In this document: positions 34,708 through 45,593 of the stretch, in pieces
How the letters are laid out: each line of letters opens with the position of its first letter
How positions within the stretch are numbered: position 1 is the stretch's first letter
Assembly (NCBI GenBank): GCA_015698045.1
Contig: BLAL01000242.1
Location: forward strand, 1,555,001-1,619,000
Length of the DNA: 64,000 nucleotides
From: Rhizophagus clarus
Taxonomy: Eukaryota > Glomeromycota > Glomeromycetes > Glomerales > Glomeraceae
Reading direction: 5' to 3'
The notes under the pieces: model-generated
Databases searched by the model: none
What the model saw: the letters and a program-made list of their open reading frames with translations, nothing else
Told to the model about the DNA's origin: nothing
Position numbers and translations under genes: made by a program

Positions 34708-36740
34708 TAAAGTTATTTGCCAAAAAATAAGAGTTTTGACATGTCGAAATTATCAAAACTATTTTAACATTTTGACATTGGCCTTTCGATTTGTCAAAAT
34801 GCCAAAATAGTTTCGACATGTTGAAATTGTCAAAACTATTTTAACACATGATATATATAATATATACATATCAAACACAATCACTATTGTCAATTTAACG
34901 AAAAAAACTGTTTCACAACAGTTTTTCAAGTATTTAATAAAAACGTTGCGAGACATTTTTTATTTTTTATTTTTTAATTTTCAAGCATTTAATAAAAAAT
35001 GTTGCGAAACATTTTTTATTTTTTAATTTTTAAACAAAAAAAACTATTTCACAACAGTTTTTCAATTATTTAATAAAAAACGTTACGAAACATTTTTTAT
35101 TTTTGAATTTTTGAACAAAAAAAACCATTTCGCAATGGTTTTTCAATTATTTAATAAAAAACGTTGTAAAACATTTTTTATTTTTTTAATTTAAAAAAAA
35201 ACCATTTCGCAATAGTTTTTCAATGAGTATTTAATAAAAAACATTGCAAAATGTTTTTTATTTTTGAATTTTTAAACAAAAAAACCATTTCGCAACAGTT
35301 TTCAAATATTTAATAAAAAACATTGCAAAACATTCTCTATTTTTTTAACTTAGAAAAAAAAACCATTTCGCAATAGTTTTTCAATTATTTAATAAAAAAC
35401 GTTGTGAAACATTTTTTATTTTTTAATTTTTAAACAAAAAAACCATTTTGTAACAGTTTTTCAATTATTTAATAAAAAATGTTGTTAAATGTTTTTTATT
35501 TTTTTAACTTAAAAAAAAACTATTTCACAACAGTTTTTCAAGTATTTAATAATTAAAAATGTTACAAAATGTTTTTGATTTTTTTAACTTAGAAAAAAAA
35601 ACTATTTCACAACGTTTTTTCAATTATTTAATAAAAAACGATGTGAAACATTTTTTATTTTTTAATTTTTAAACAAAAAAAATCATTTCGCAACAGTTTT
35701 CAATTATTTAATAAAAAACGTTGTAGAACATTTTTTATTTTTTTAACTTAAAAAAAACCATTTTGCAACAATTTTTCAAGTATTTAATAAAAAACGTTGC
35801 AAAATATTTTCTATTTTTTTAACTTAAAAAAAAACTGTTTCGCAACAGTTTTTCAATTATTTAATAAAAAACGTTGCAAACCATTTTTTATTTTTTAATT
35901 TTTAAACAAAAAAACCATTTCGCAACAGTTTTCAATTATTTAATAAAAAACATTGTGAAATGTTTTTTACTTTTGAATTTTTAAGCGAAAAGAACCATTT
36001 TTTAACTTAGAAAAAAAAACTGTTTTGTAACAGTTTTTCAATTATTTAATAAAAAACATTGTGAAATGTTTTTTACTTTTGAATTTTTAAGCAAAAAGAA
36101 CCATTTCACAACAGTTTTTTAAGCTTTTTTAACTTAGAAAAAAAAACTGTTTTGTAACAGTTTTTCAATTATTTAATAAAAAATGTTGTAAAACATTTTT
36201 TATTTTTGAATTTTTAAATAAAAAAAATCATTTCGCAACAGTTTTTCAATTATTTAATAAAAACGTTGTGAAATATTTTTTATTTTTGAATTTTTAAGTG
36301 AAAAGAACTGTTTTACAATAGTTTTTCAATTATTTAATAAAAAACATTGCAAAACATTTTTTATTTTTGAATTTTTAAGCAAAAAGAACCATTTTGCAAT
36401 GGGTTTTCAAGCTTTTTTAACTTAGAAAAAAAACTGTTTCGCAACGGGTTTTCAAGCATTTAATAAAAAATGTTGCAAAACATTTTTTATTTTTTAACTT
36501 AAAGAAAAAAACAGTTGCGCAATAGTTTTTCAATTATTTAATAAAAAACATTGCAAACCGTTTCTTATTTTTTAATTTTTATCATAATGAATGAAACCTA
36601 TTGCAAAATAGTGTGATGTTTAGTTTCAGCAGTTTTGATAATTTTGACATGTTGAAACTATTTTGGCATTTTGGCATTTTGACATATTTTAGGTTTTGAC
36701 ATTTTAACATTGTCCAATTGAGTTTCAGCAGGCAACTTTA
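34708..36740. mobile_element. 2,033-bp hAT element filled with a ~105-bp satellite
   Basis: Ends TAAAGTTATTTGCC / GGCAACTTTA, flanked by ATGATTAT at 34700-34707 and 36741-36748. Removing it restores the reading LLDDY-LKKLIS across the site in the TTAA-element gene. Subterminal TTTTGACA/TGTCAAAA words repeat in both orientations. From about 34890 to 36590 it is a satellite of some 17 units built on AATAAAAAACGTTGCGAAAC and AACCATTTCGCAACAGTTTT. Non-coding. Confidence 0.9.
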
Positions 36741-38976
36741 ATGATTATTTGAAGAAATTAATTTCATAGTTAGGACATCACGTACAAAAGTTTTATTTAA
36801 ATACTCACGTTCAGGTCAATCTTAATGAATTAAATAAAGATAGAGCAGTTATTATAGTGGACTACAAAATGAGAATACTTCCGCAAAATGCAAGGAAAAT
36901 CAAATTTCAATTTTTTGGTAAAAAGGGTTAGACTTTGCATTCTTCATTAGTATATATAAAAAATATTACAAATAACAAGTTTGATATACAAGTATATAAT
37001 CATTGGAGTCTGGTTTACAGCATCATCTCTCTATACTGTATTTGAAAATCTTGATTCAAAACCAAAATGGATAACAATAATATTGGACAATGGCCTCATT
37101 ATTATTATATAAAATTGATGCTAATAATAGGTCAATGGAAGGATTGTTCCTCAAAAATAGATCTTCTTAGAAGCTGACGAGGCTAAAATACTGATCGATT
37201 TTCATCATGCTCAAGTAATTATATTGCTTTTACTTTTTTCGCTTTAATTTTTCCTGATATTTTGTCATTTTGATCTTTTCTTTTCATTTTTATATCTCTT
37301 TTTCATTTCAATTCTCCTATTTATTTCCATCTTCTTTCTTTATTTTGGGTTGTTCTTAATGATCTTTCTTTCGTTCCTATTTTCTTTTTTTACTTCATTA
37401 TTTCTTTTCATTTCTATCTTCATTTCTATCCTCTTTTACTTTTGATCTTCTTTCTATTTCTAATTTCTATATTCATTTTTTCACTTTGATTTTACCTTTT
37501 TATTTCTAACTTTTATCGCTCTTAATTTATTTCTATTAAATATTGCAAGTAATAAAGCATTATATAAAACTGGGTGGTACAATTAAGTCTGGTGATAATA
37601 TAGAAACAGCAATTCATGATATTGCAGAAACTAAAGTTACTAACTTGCTACCAAATTGTAATCAAGGTATTTCAATAATTGAAGAAATTATCAACATCAT
37701 TTTCATTGCAAGAATAATGTTTATATTTTGTATAGGAAAAGAAAAAATTGAAACAATAGCCAGAATCAAAGTCTACATAAATAGACGTGATCAGTTCAAG
37801 GAGAGGATATGGGTTTCATATGTGTCAGGATTTTGCCTGGAATTGGAGAATGAAAGAAATGGTCTCCAGCTCAAATAAAAAAGATTCAAAAGCAAAGAAA
37901 AAATGAAAAGTCCAATTCAGAATATTCTACTCATACAGAATCATCTAAAAAGTAGACGCTACTTATTGTTGTTGGTAAAGGTACGATAATTTTTTACATT
38001 TTATTTCAAATTTTCTATGAAACTAATAATATTTTGTATTCCAGATGATCCTGACACAAACTATGAATCAGTGGAATTGGTATGAACAATTTGAAATAGA
38101 AAAAAGTGCTTTTTTTTCACAAAAATAAAACCTAATCAATATATAGGATCTAATTCTTTTGAATTCAAGTATAAATAATATGAATATTACAAATGTAGGA
38201 AATTCAAGAAAGCCAAGGTAATGAATATTTTATTACAATAAAAACTCATAAATAAATTATACTAACAATTGGTTTTGGTTAACAACAATAGTTACGATAT
38301 ATTTGTGTCAGGGTGGGTCCTAAAACCTAACAAAAATTACAAACAGGAACTGTAGAGGCGAATATCTAAAAGTGCGAAACATTTATTAGAAAATATGTTT
38401 CATACTGGAACAGCAAATCCAAATAACAAATTTACAGCTCAACAAATGTATAAAGAACTTATGTGATGTGTTCAATTTGGAGAGCTAGATGAAAATAACA
38501 TATCTAAAGTCTCTACTATTCAGAATTGGATTACTGGTTTCTCCTGGAAATGGAAAGAAATCATGGCAATACGTGAATTAGAAGCAAGAGAAAATGAAAT
38601 AACTGTATAAAACAAACAGTTCTAAACACATAAAAATGTGTAAAAATATAGTTCTAATTGTTTTTATTTGTTAAATATTAATAAATTATAATAGTACATG
38701 ATTTGAACATCGCAAATACATATCTGATATATATATATTTTTGTCAAATCTGACGCTGCCTCAAAGTAAAGTTTTTAAAAAATAAATAAACCTCTCAATT
38801 TTTTTTGATCAATATTATCTTTAGCATTTAAGGGTTAATCATGTGAATTTTGGTATTACAACGTGATCATTTGCGGTTTCTATAGCCTGTTATATTTTGC
38901 CAATTTTGCTATTTTTATAATAACCGTTCCCAGAATTTATATAGTAATTTTCTGTCATTCATACGCAAATCAGATC

Positions 38977-40172
38977 TTAAAGTAGTAAATAACAACCTGG
39001 ATCCCGTTTAATAATGCTTAAAAGAAAATCCAGTGAATTACGGTTTTATGATAAATCGATATGTGAAATTTAATACTAATGGAGTAGCATCATATGTGGG
39101 CATATATCCAGTTAAATCCACTCCTTATTTCAATTGTTATAACAAAAAAGGAATTATACCTCGAGATATGAATTGTACATAAACGGATTAATGTGTGATT
39201 AGTTTATACACGTAATTTGAATCCTTTTTCTCATTAGTTAGGAATTAAGGTTAGAGTTAGGGATTAGAGTTAGGATTAGGGATTAGGGTTAGGGTTAGGG
39301 ATTAGGATTAGGGATTAGGGTTAGGGTTAGGAATTAGGATTAGGATTAGAGTTAGGTTATTATATTAAATATTATGATTTGAAAAAAGAAAATCTATCTG
39401 ATCAAGCTAATTTTCTTCACGCAGTTCAATAGAACAAAGGGATATCCATTTTTGATTTTCTTATTAACGACGCCTGTCTTACGATCAGCATGTAAATCAG
39501 GATGTGTTATTTTTTTATTGGTAATTCAGAACTGCGTAATGAGTAAGATAGAACATACCAGAACTTTAGGGAAAGTCCATCAGTATGTCAACACACAAAT
39601 ATTGCTCTTGATGGGAGCTTATTAATAGATCCTCTAAAAATAAAGCTTCTACAGTCCATTTGATAATGATGCAGTTAAATCACATGCCCAATACGCGGAA
39701 TACAATAATTCCAGTCTATGCGAGTATGCGAACTGATAATTCTCCTAGGCCATTACTGAAGAGATAATAGGACTCAGCAATGCGTTGCCTCAATGAATGC
39801 GAAGTATTCCCAAGTCATCGTTATCAAGCTTGAGGTTCTAATAAATCGATAAATCATACATAGCGCTTTATAAGGATGAATAAAAGTGTATTACATTGAA
39901 ATTTAAATTTGATTGGATTACGTGATTTATCACAAGCAAAACCTTTATCACACACGTCTTTTGTTTCTGTTCTTTTTAGAGTTCATTAGTTATTTTAATA
40001 TGTTTCTATAGAAGAAAATTCAAATCACAAACTTTTTATTAATCACACGTTACAAAAGACAAGCCTAGTAATAAGCACAATTTATTTCTGAATAAGAGAG
40101 ATACAGAAAAAAAGAAAGCAACAACATGAGAAGAACTAACTACATTTAAATTTCATGATATAACTTTGTAAT
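38977..40172. other. Intergenic, with interstitial telomere-like tract
   Basis: Apart from the TTAGGG tract listed next, it holds no coding frame I can support. It is more GC-balanced than the transposon island on its left. Confidence 0.4.
39236..39358 (+). repeat. Interstitial telomere-like TTAGGG tract
   Basis: About 20 units of TTAGGG mixed with GGGATTAGG and GGATTAGAGTTAGG over some 120 bp. The G-rich strand runs left to right. TTAGGG is the usual fungal telomere repeat; the degenerate state fits an old internal site from break repair or fusion, or a fragment of a subtelomeric repeat. Confidence 0.8.
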
Positions 40173-41466
40173 CTAAGTAATATAGGAGGGTGATTCTGTA
40201 TTGATTAATTGGCTATAAGGTGAAGATGGGATATATATATCTCGTAAAAAGCGTTCAATTATTTTCTGATCCAGTTGTGTTTCAGTCATTTCATCCGCAA
40301 AGTCACAGAAATTGGCGATATCATTGGAATTCATTGTAGATGTATTTAACTTTCTTCTTTTTGAAAGTGGATATTCGTCATCAAATTCATCACTTCTGGA
40401 ATGTATGTTTCTGTCTTCTTGACTTCCTTGACTTTCTCGATTAATATACTCTTGAATCATTCTCACCGCTAAATCTTGTGTCGCAAAGTAAATATATATT
40501 TCATTGCCGTTTTCCCACATGAACTCCCAATAGTCAACGAGGTCTGTCAAGACCACTAGGACAAAATATTTTGACCAATGATTGGCCAGAATCAGCTCTA
40601 CTTGTGCTTGATATCGCTCTTGTGCGCCAATGGTTCCATCCTTTTTCAACTCAAATAATATTCGAGCACCCTTGGCCTCTTGGCCTTTGGTTCTTGAATA
40701 ATTAAAATTTAATATCGCAAGATCTGATGTGCCCTTAATGCTAAAGGGAAGCCATGCCGAGTCTGTGACAGTTAGAAACTGTTGGTTATCTTTTGCGTGA
40801 TACCATTCCATGGTTGAGGGTAAATGTAAAAGCTTTGATAAATGATCTTTATATTCTTTATATTGCTTATTTTCGTTAAGCTTCTTATCCCAGATAAAAG
40901 GAGTCACAGTAGGCACAGTTGTAGACACAGTATCTTGTTTAGGTTTCCAATCTATAACATTTATTTCAAGTTGTAGGAAAGTGGTTATTTCTTGCATTTC
41001 TGTGAAACCGATTTTCGATAAAATTAAAGATTTATTCTTTTTAATCTCTGTTTTAATCATTTTTTGTTCGGCCTCTAATCTTTCTATTCTAGTACAAAGT
41101 GTAGGATCTAGTTCGAAAAGACCATTGGTTAAATGGCGCCACGTCAAATTCAATTGTGGGCATGTGATAAAGAACAAAAAATTACCTGGATGTTCATCTA
41201 AATCGGGTTAGGAGACCAGGAAAGGCAAAGTTAGTTACCGGACAAGAAATTGTGACGCATCATGACCAATTACTAGCCAAAGGCTTACCATTTGATTCGA
41301 CATATTTCCTTAAATATTCAGTTTTAATCTCGTCTTTTGTGATTTTTGAAAGAACCGCTTCTACTTTACTTGCATCTCTGTCAGTGAAAAAGCTGAGCAG
41401 GCTTGCTTTTTCAATATCGTCTAAAGGAAGGTCAAGAATAATATCCGTAATAATAGAGCTTGTCAT
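40173..41466 (-). CDS. Crinkler-like protein with PD-(D/E)XK nuclease core, two exons
   Basis: Exons 41466-41274 and 41197-40173 join across a 76-bp GT-AG intron (CTAAC branch words present) into 405 residues. The N-terminal 65 residues (ITDIILDLPLDDIEKASLLS) are helical. The C-terminal half has GTSDLAILNF (about residues 220-229) and ARILFELKKDG (about 243-253), spaced as the D...ExK of PD-(D/E)XK nucleases, then QAQVELILANHWSK. This is the REase-like effector domain known from CRN proteins, expected to act in the nucleus of a target or the fungus's own cells. There is no clear LFLAK header or signal peptide. The tail has a basic SKRRK stretch, a possible nuclear signal. The gene appears intact, unlike the CRN copy at 43117. 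Confidence 0.7.
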
Positions 41467-41572
41467 TTTTTATTTTATGAGAAAAAATCAATGTTAAAAA
41501 AAATACTTTAAAAAAAAAAACGATTTCTGAAGAGTTTATATATGATTTAAATTAACTTTTTCAAGCTATATT

Positions 41573-41627
41573 AACGCGCCTTAAATCTGATTAAACTTCA
41601 GACTTTGATTATTATAAGGACGCGTTT
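41573..41627. promoter_or_regulatory. Inverted repeat upstream of the CRN-like gene
   Basis: AACGCGCCTTAAATCTGATT pairs with TTTGATTATTATAAGGACGCGTT read in reverse, with a short loop (CTTCAGAC). It lies about 110 bp upstream of ATG 41466. The ACGCG ends resemble MluI-box-type sites, but a regulatory role is only a guess. Confidence 0.4.
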
Positions 41628-41904
41628 TAACTCCGAAGCATTATTAATATTAACTGATATATCGAATCATTGATTGATAAAATTCGAGTCATCGTATATA
41701 GTCATCCAATACATACAGTAATATGTAAAATGGCTTATTTTATATTATTAATTACTTAAAAATATAATAAATCGAAACTTTATTGTTTTTTTTTAAATTT
41801 CGAGAGTGAAAAATGCAAGAAAAGCAAGCGAAATAAATGATGCTATCAAAGAGGGAGGGAGCACGCGGATCCTAGGCCCCCACGCTAAATAAATTATCCC
41901 ACCC

Positions 41905-42376
41905 TTATCTACGCCTATCTATATCACTACCACCTGCACAGACTATGTAAAATAATATTTCCCGCAAGAGAAGTTTTCTGAGAGGAAGTAATTTCGATTC
42001 TATAGAAAGAATTCGAAGATTAGCAATGAGATATAAAAAATAATCAATGCAGACGTATTTCTGATTCACACTTACCATTACTATTAATTTTCGCAACATT
42101 CCATTCCGTCTGAAATTTATTACTTAATGCATTACAATAAAGGTAATTCGATTTTTTTATTGCCCGTACGATACTGTGCCAAATACCAAGAATTATTATT
42201 GTTAACACACTGCGCCAAATTTTGTTGAGAAGCGTGATGTTAAGGCATGTGATGAGATTCATGTGAATAGTTTCACTGCGTCTATTGTACGCGTGATTGT
42301 CAAAGATTTTCTCGGCGAAAATCGGAATGCCGATACATAGCAAGAAGAGTAATATATCCATTTTATTTTGGAACAT
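41905..42376 (-). CDS. Small membrane or secreted protein, two exons
   Basis: Exon 1 (42376-42076) and exon 2 (41999-41905) join over a 76-bp intron with a strong donor GTAAGTGTG and acceptor TTTCTATAG, giving 131 residues. Residues 6-20 (MDILLFLLCIGIPIFAEK region) look like a signal peptide or anchor. A second hydrophobic stretch is VLTIIILGIWHSIVRA and a third lies in exon 2 (EILFYIVCAGG). No family is recognised. Support comes from the clean splice join and hydrophobic pattern; the coding call would fail if no transcript exists. A start at the second Met is also possible. Confidence 0.45.
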
Positions 42377-43116
42377 CCATAGAGGCGGGAAAATCGATTA
42401 ACATCGTGATGACATGTCTCAAGTAGCTAACCGAGAAATAAAATCAACATATCTTATTATTGTTTTGCGGAATATAGGAGTTCGTTTGATCAAGGATATT
42501 AACGATGTAAATATTGGTAAGTTTGATTAGTTTGAATATTTCGCTTAATTTTTTGTTTTACTTATACAAGACAGATAAAAGGATTTACTAACCAGGACAT
42601 CACCTTTTTATATAATTCACGGAGTCGATTTTGTTATACGCTTTTGGGGAAATTATGTTAATATGATCGCATCACGAAAATCTGATCAACGACTCTCCTT
42701 AATTTAACAATAAAAGAATTTAACGCTATCCATATGTAAAGGTCATCAAGGGGTTCTTTTACAATTTGAGAATAAAAGTCCCTGGATCTTCGCTGGCAAT
42801 CTTATTGCCCAATAATTTGCCGATCCAGATTTCCTAAATTACCTGTATTAACATGCGAATAATAAAAATTAGCACTGTATGTACATTGAATCGCCACGAG
42901 AAAAATATTTGACTACATTGCTCGGGTCACTTAGTGGCCTAAACGTCTTTTATTTGCAATAATTAAGTTAAAAAAATTACATGATGCGGGACTAGCCCTA
43001 AGTATATGATGCCATTCTATGACTTTAGACTATTTATTGACACGATTATTTTTCGAAAAAGATAAGACTATCTTATTTATTTTCTGTTTTTGCCCGCTTC
43101 AATGATTCCTGCGATT
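42377..43116. other. Intergenic, no gene seen
   Basis: No coding-like frame; it forms the flank between the small membrane-protein gene and the 3' end of the CRN pseudogene. Confidence 0.4.
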
Positions 43117-44525
43117 CTATCTGGCGATCAAATACCCACTTGATTTGCCCAAACAAATTCTTGAGTTTTTCAAGCATAAGACTTTTGTCAAACACATTCT
43201 CGTTAATAGAAAAGTAAATGGTGTTCGTGAACTCAATAATTCCTCAACATTCCCATTATCATTGTCATTACATTCGCCAGTAGTAACTAACTTAATTATG
43301 ACCCAGTTGACCCCTGTCGAAACAATACCATACATTACATCTTCACGCAAAGCCTCATTATATGTGCGTTTCTTTTTATTACGCTGGGATGAAGCTTGTA
43401 ATTGGATTGTATTCTGACCAACCCCCTGGTTAATATCCTCTCTTTTAGCCTCAATAACAACGATAATCGTGTCTCCAATCTTGATAACCCAATCCACTGG
43501 CCCTTTACCATGACTTCCAGATAACTCGTATTCCGGACATACTTTCACTTCACCATCATAACAAGAGGAAACGCCATGAAGAACGGAAGAAATAAATTCG
43601 CGTCTTGTTGCTTCGTTCGCACCACACCAGTTACGTGAAAATGCAGGTCTTATGCTTCATAGCTATGTCTTCCAAAACGTGCTCCAATATCTTTTCGTAA
43701 TTGGCTGTGTCGGCTAACTTTCCATCAAACCTGGGGAGATCAATATAACTATCAGCTGTTAACCCGAATAATGTCTTGATTTGGGGAAATGTCCACGACG
43801 AAAATGGCTGTTGCGCTATAAAACATCCAAATTAATTTTTGTTAGGGGTATGTCACACCAATAATAATTTATTCTCAAAAATAGCAAACCGATACTTACA
43901 TGTGTCCACGACGATTGGAAGATCCACCTTTAATCCTCGAGTCCAGATTGCACCTGCCAAATCCTCATCATCAACCAAACAAATAATTTCCTTTTAATTA
44001 CCACCACACTCACGATTTATAACAATATGTTCGTCCTCTGTCCCATCCGGAAGTGTAAAACATGTGCGAAGCCGAGACTTCAAAGCAGATAAGGTTATTT
44101 GACCGCGGGTTACGGTCCACTGAAACTTTTTTGACTTACGTCCATACGTTGCGGTGCAGTGAACTACTTTCGTCTCAACAGGACGCTGTACGATTATATG
44201 TATGTGCTCGTCGGCTGGCTGGGAAGGAAAGTATTTGCTAATCTTCGAAAGTGGAAGCAGTTCCACGCCACCAAGCTCCTCCTTGATATTAACGTTTATT
44301 TTTGTGTTGACGAGCTCAAGTATCTTGTTTTCTTCTTCGAAGGAAATGTCGACCTTCCATAGCTTAATATCATTTGCAGTTACGTTCTCAAACTTTGGGT
44401 GAAGCTTCTCCTTGATAGCGTCCTTGAGGTCTGCTAATAGATTTGTTTATCTCAATATCAACTTCGAAAGCATTTTCATAAGGGTTTTCGCCTACGACCA
44501 AACAGCTAAGAGTGATAATAGACAT
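43117..44525 (-). pseudogene. Crinkler (CRN) gene with LFLAK-type header and nuclease-like C-terminus, broken
   Basis: From ATG 44525 the frame starts MSIITLSCLVVGENPYENAF, the ubiquitin-like CRN header (ITL.CLV.GE), then after a one-base shift near 44425 continues DLKDAIKEKLHP, LKLWKVDISFEEENK, VELLPLSKISKYF and EHIHIIVQRP, the classic header end. The body has TRGQITLSALKSRLR, an in-frame TAA at 43994-43996, an 84-bp intron (43816-43899), then SSWTFPQIKTLFGL, a second one-base shift near 43645, FSRNWCGANEATRREFI, and GPVDWVIKIGDTIIVVIEAKRED, a PD-(D/E)XK core. CRN effectors act inside nuclei. One nonsense codon and two shifts make this copy non-functional as read. Confidence 0.75.
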
Positions 44526-44821
44526 GGTGTTTTATAGGGATATTTGGGTCGGATAAAAAATAGTGTTACGCCGGACTTCCGGAGTGAGATAAAATTTATT
44601 TCTGGGATGGGAAAAAACAAGTGCCAGTATGTTTTTATGTCGCACAGGCATCATCACACGTCTCGATGTATAATATATTCAATAAAATACTTTAATTATG
44701 ATTATAAAAAAAGGTCCCAGAGACCAACTATTACATAAAAATTGGCCGTTAAGGCGCTTCGCATGACTATATCGCTACATGAAATATAGATAATAAATTT
44801 TCTAACTACTAGGAGGAGTAT

Positions 44822-45169
44822 TTAAATACGTACAATAATATGAATTTTATCGTTAGGAGGTTGCTGGGGAGAATGACTAGAAATTAATTGATACGGGAAC
44901 ATTTCTTCTCCACTTTCGCCTTGCCCATTATTATATTGTCTAATTTGATCATAAATAGTTACAACTACTCCGGAATCAATCTTGCGAAGAATAAAGTTGG
45001 TAGGAAGAATATTTTCAAATAATGATGGCCACCTTTCCTTAATCATAGGTCTTAACAGATCGACCGTCTCGTTGCTAGAGATCTTAAGCGTAGTAATACT
45101 ATGTCTTGTTACGCTTTCGGGCGAGACATCAGGGATAACAAGACAATTAAGAGTTAAAGTATTGGCCAT
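44822..45169 (-). CDS. Orphan CRN-type ubiquitin-like header
   Basis: 115 residues, MANTLTLNCLVIPDVSPE to PPNDKIHIIVRI. The opening (LTLNCLVI), the central LRPMIKERWPSLFENI and the closing KIHIIV fit the N-terminal CRN header (LFLAK/ubiquitin-like fold) seen in the neighbour at 43117, but no effector domain follows: a stop comes directly after IIVRI. It may be a truncated CRN gene or a stand-alone header. The intervening 45170-45593 holds only fragments, such as a frame from ATG 45539 (MSTSNTGSTLKVNGYGK). Confidence 0.55.
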   Translation of the reverse strand: MANTLTLNCLVIPDVSPESVTRHSITTLKISSNETVDLLRPMIKERWPSLFENILPTNFILRKIDSGVVVTIYDQIRQYNNGQGESGEEMFPYQLISSHSPQQPPNDKIHIIVRI

Positions 45170-45593
45170 TGTCTGATTCCTATTTCCAAGGACTCATGGT
45201 TAGAAAAACTCGCTCCCATTTATACATAACTTCTGGTATATACATACCTTAAAATTTTTGCGGAAAGTTGGCTGAACTTCCACATACTCCTACATGCTGC
45301 TGGGAAAAAGTTAAGGAGATATGAGACGTAATTAGTATTGTTGTCTGGTGCCAAGAGTTCCATTAAAGCACATGTAAACGGAATCCTCATACCTTTTCAC
45401 ATGTAGATCTACCGGAAAGACATACAGTTGGCTTTACGCCTGGCGATCTCAAAATTGCGAGTCCCTCAGCCCTCCATAACATATGCTTTTACCGTAACCA
45501 TTTACTTTTAGAGTTGATCCTGTGTTGCTTGTAGACATTCTTTCACATTTTCTCATTGTTTGTTTGGGGAAAAAAATAAAGAATAAAGGTTAG

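Larger units (their letters stand above)
29587..38610 (+). pseudogene. DDE-like transposase/lineage-specific protein of the TTAA element
   Basis: Fragments on one strand in collinear order: MLKSEADH (29587-29610, before the 3-kb insertion), IVMG*NNKNIIDVLLSN and FVGTTPDDI (32950-33241), FTYEELEYNLG (33860-33900), Cys-rich ECNKCEYEIF and HCLKYSFGIC (34300-34600), VIIVDYKMRILPQ with TLHSSLVYIK and YNHWS (36850-37015; a likely first DDE Asp in VDY), IKHYIKLGGTIKSGDNIETA (37545-37610), and a C-terminal KFTAQQMYKEL..STIQNWITGF block ending TAA 38608-38610. From memory this order matches a multi-copy Rhizophagus protein family not usually annotated as a transposase. Several introns, stops (TGA 32957, 33239, 34197) and shifts are present, so it is dead. 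Confidence 0.75.
29387..38976 (+). mobile_element. 9.6-kb TTAA-flanked DNA transposon with 44-bp inverted ends
   Basis: 29387-29430 and the reverse complement of 38933-38976 match at 39 of 44 positions (shared core TGACAGAAAATTACTATATA). TTAA flanks both ends (29383-29386 and 38977-38980). TTAA target sites are used by piggyBac and Kolobok superfamilies. Inside is one large plus-strand gene (next entry), split by two later insertions. Without them the element would be about 4.5 kb. Confidence 0.8.
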
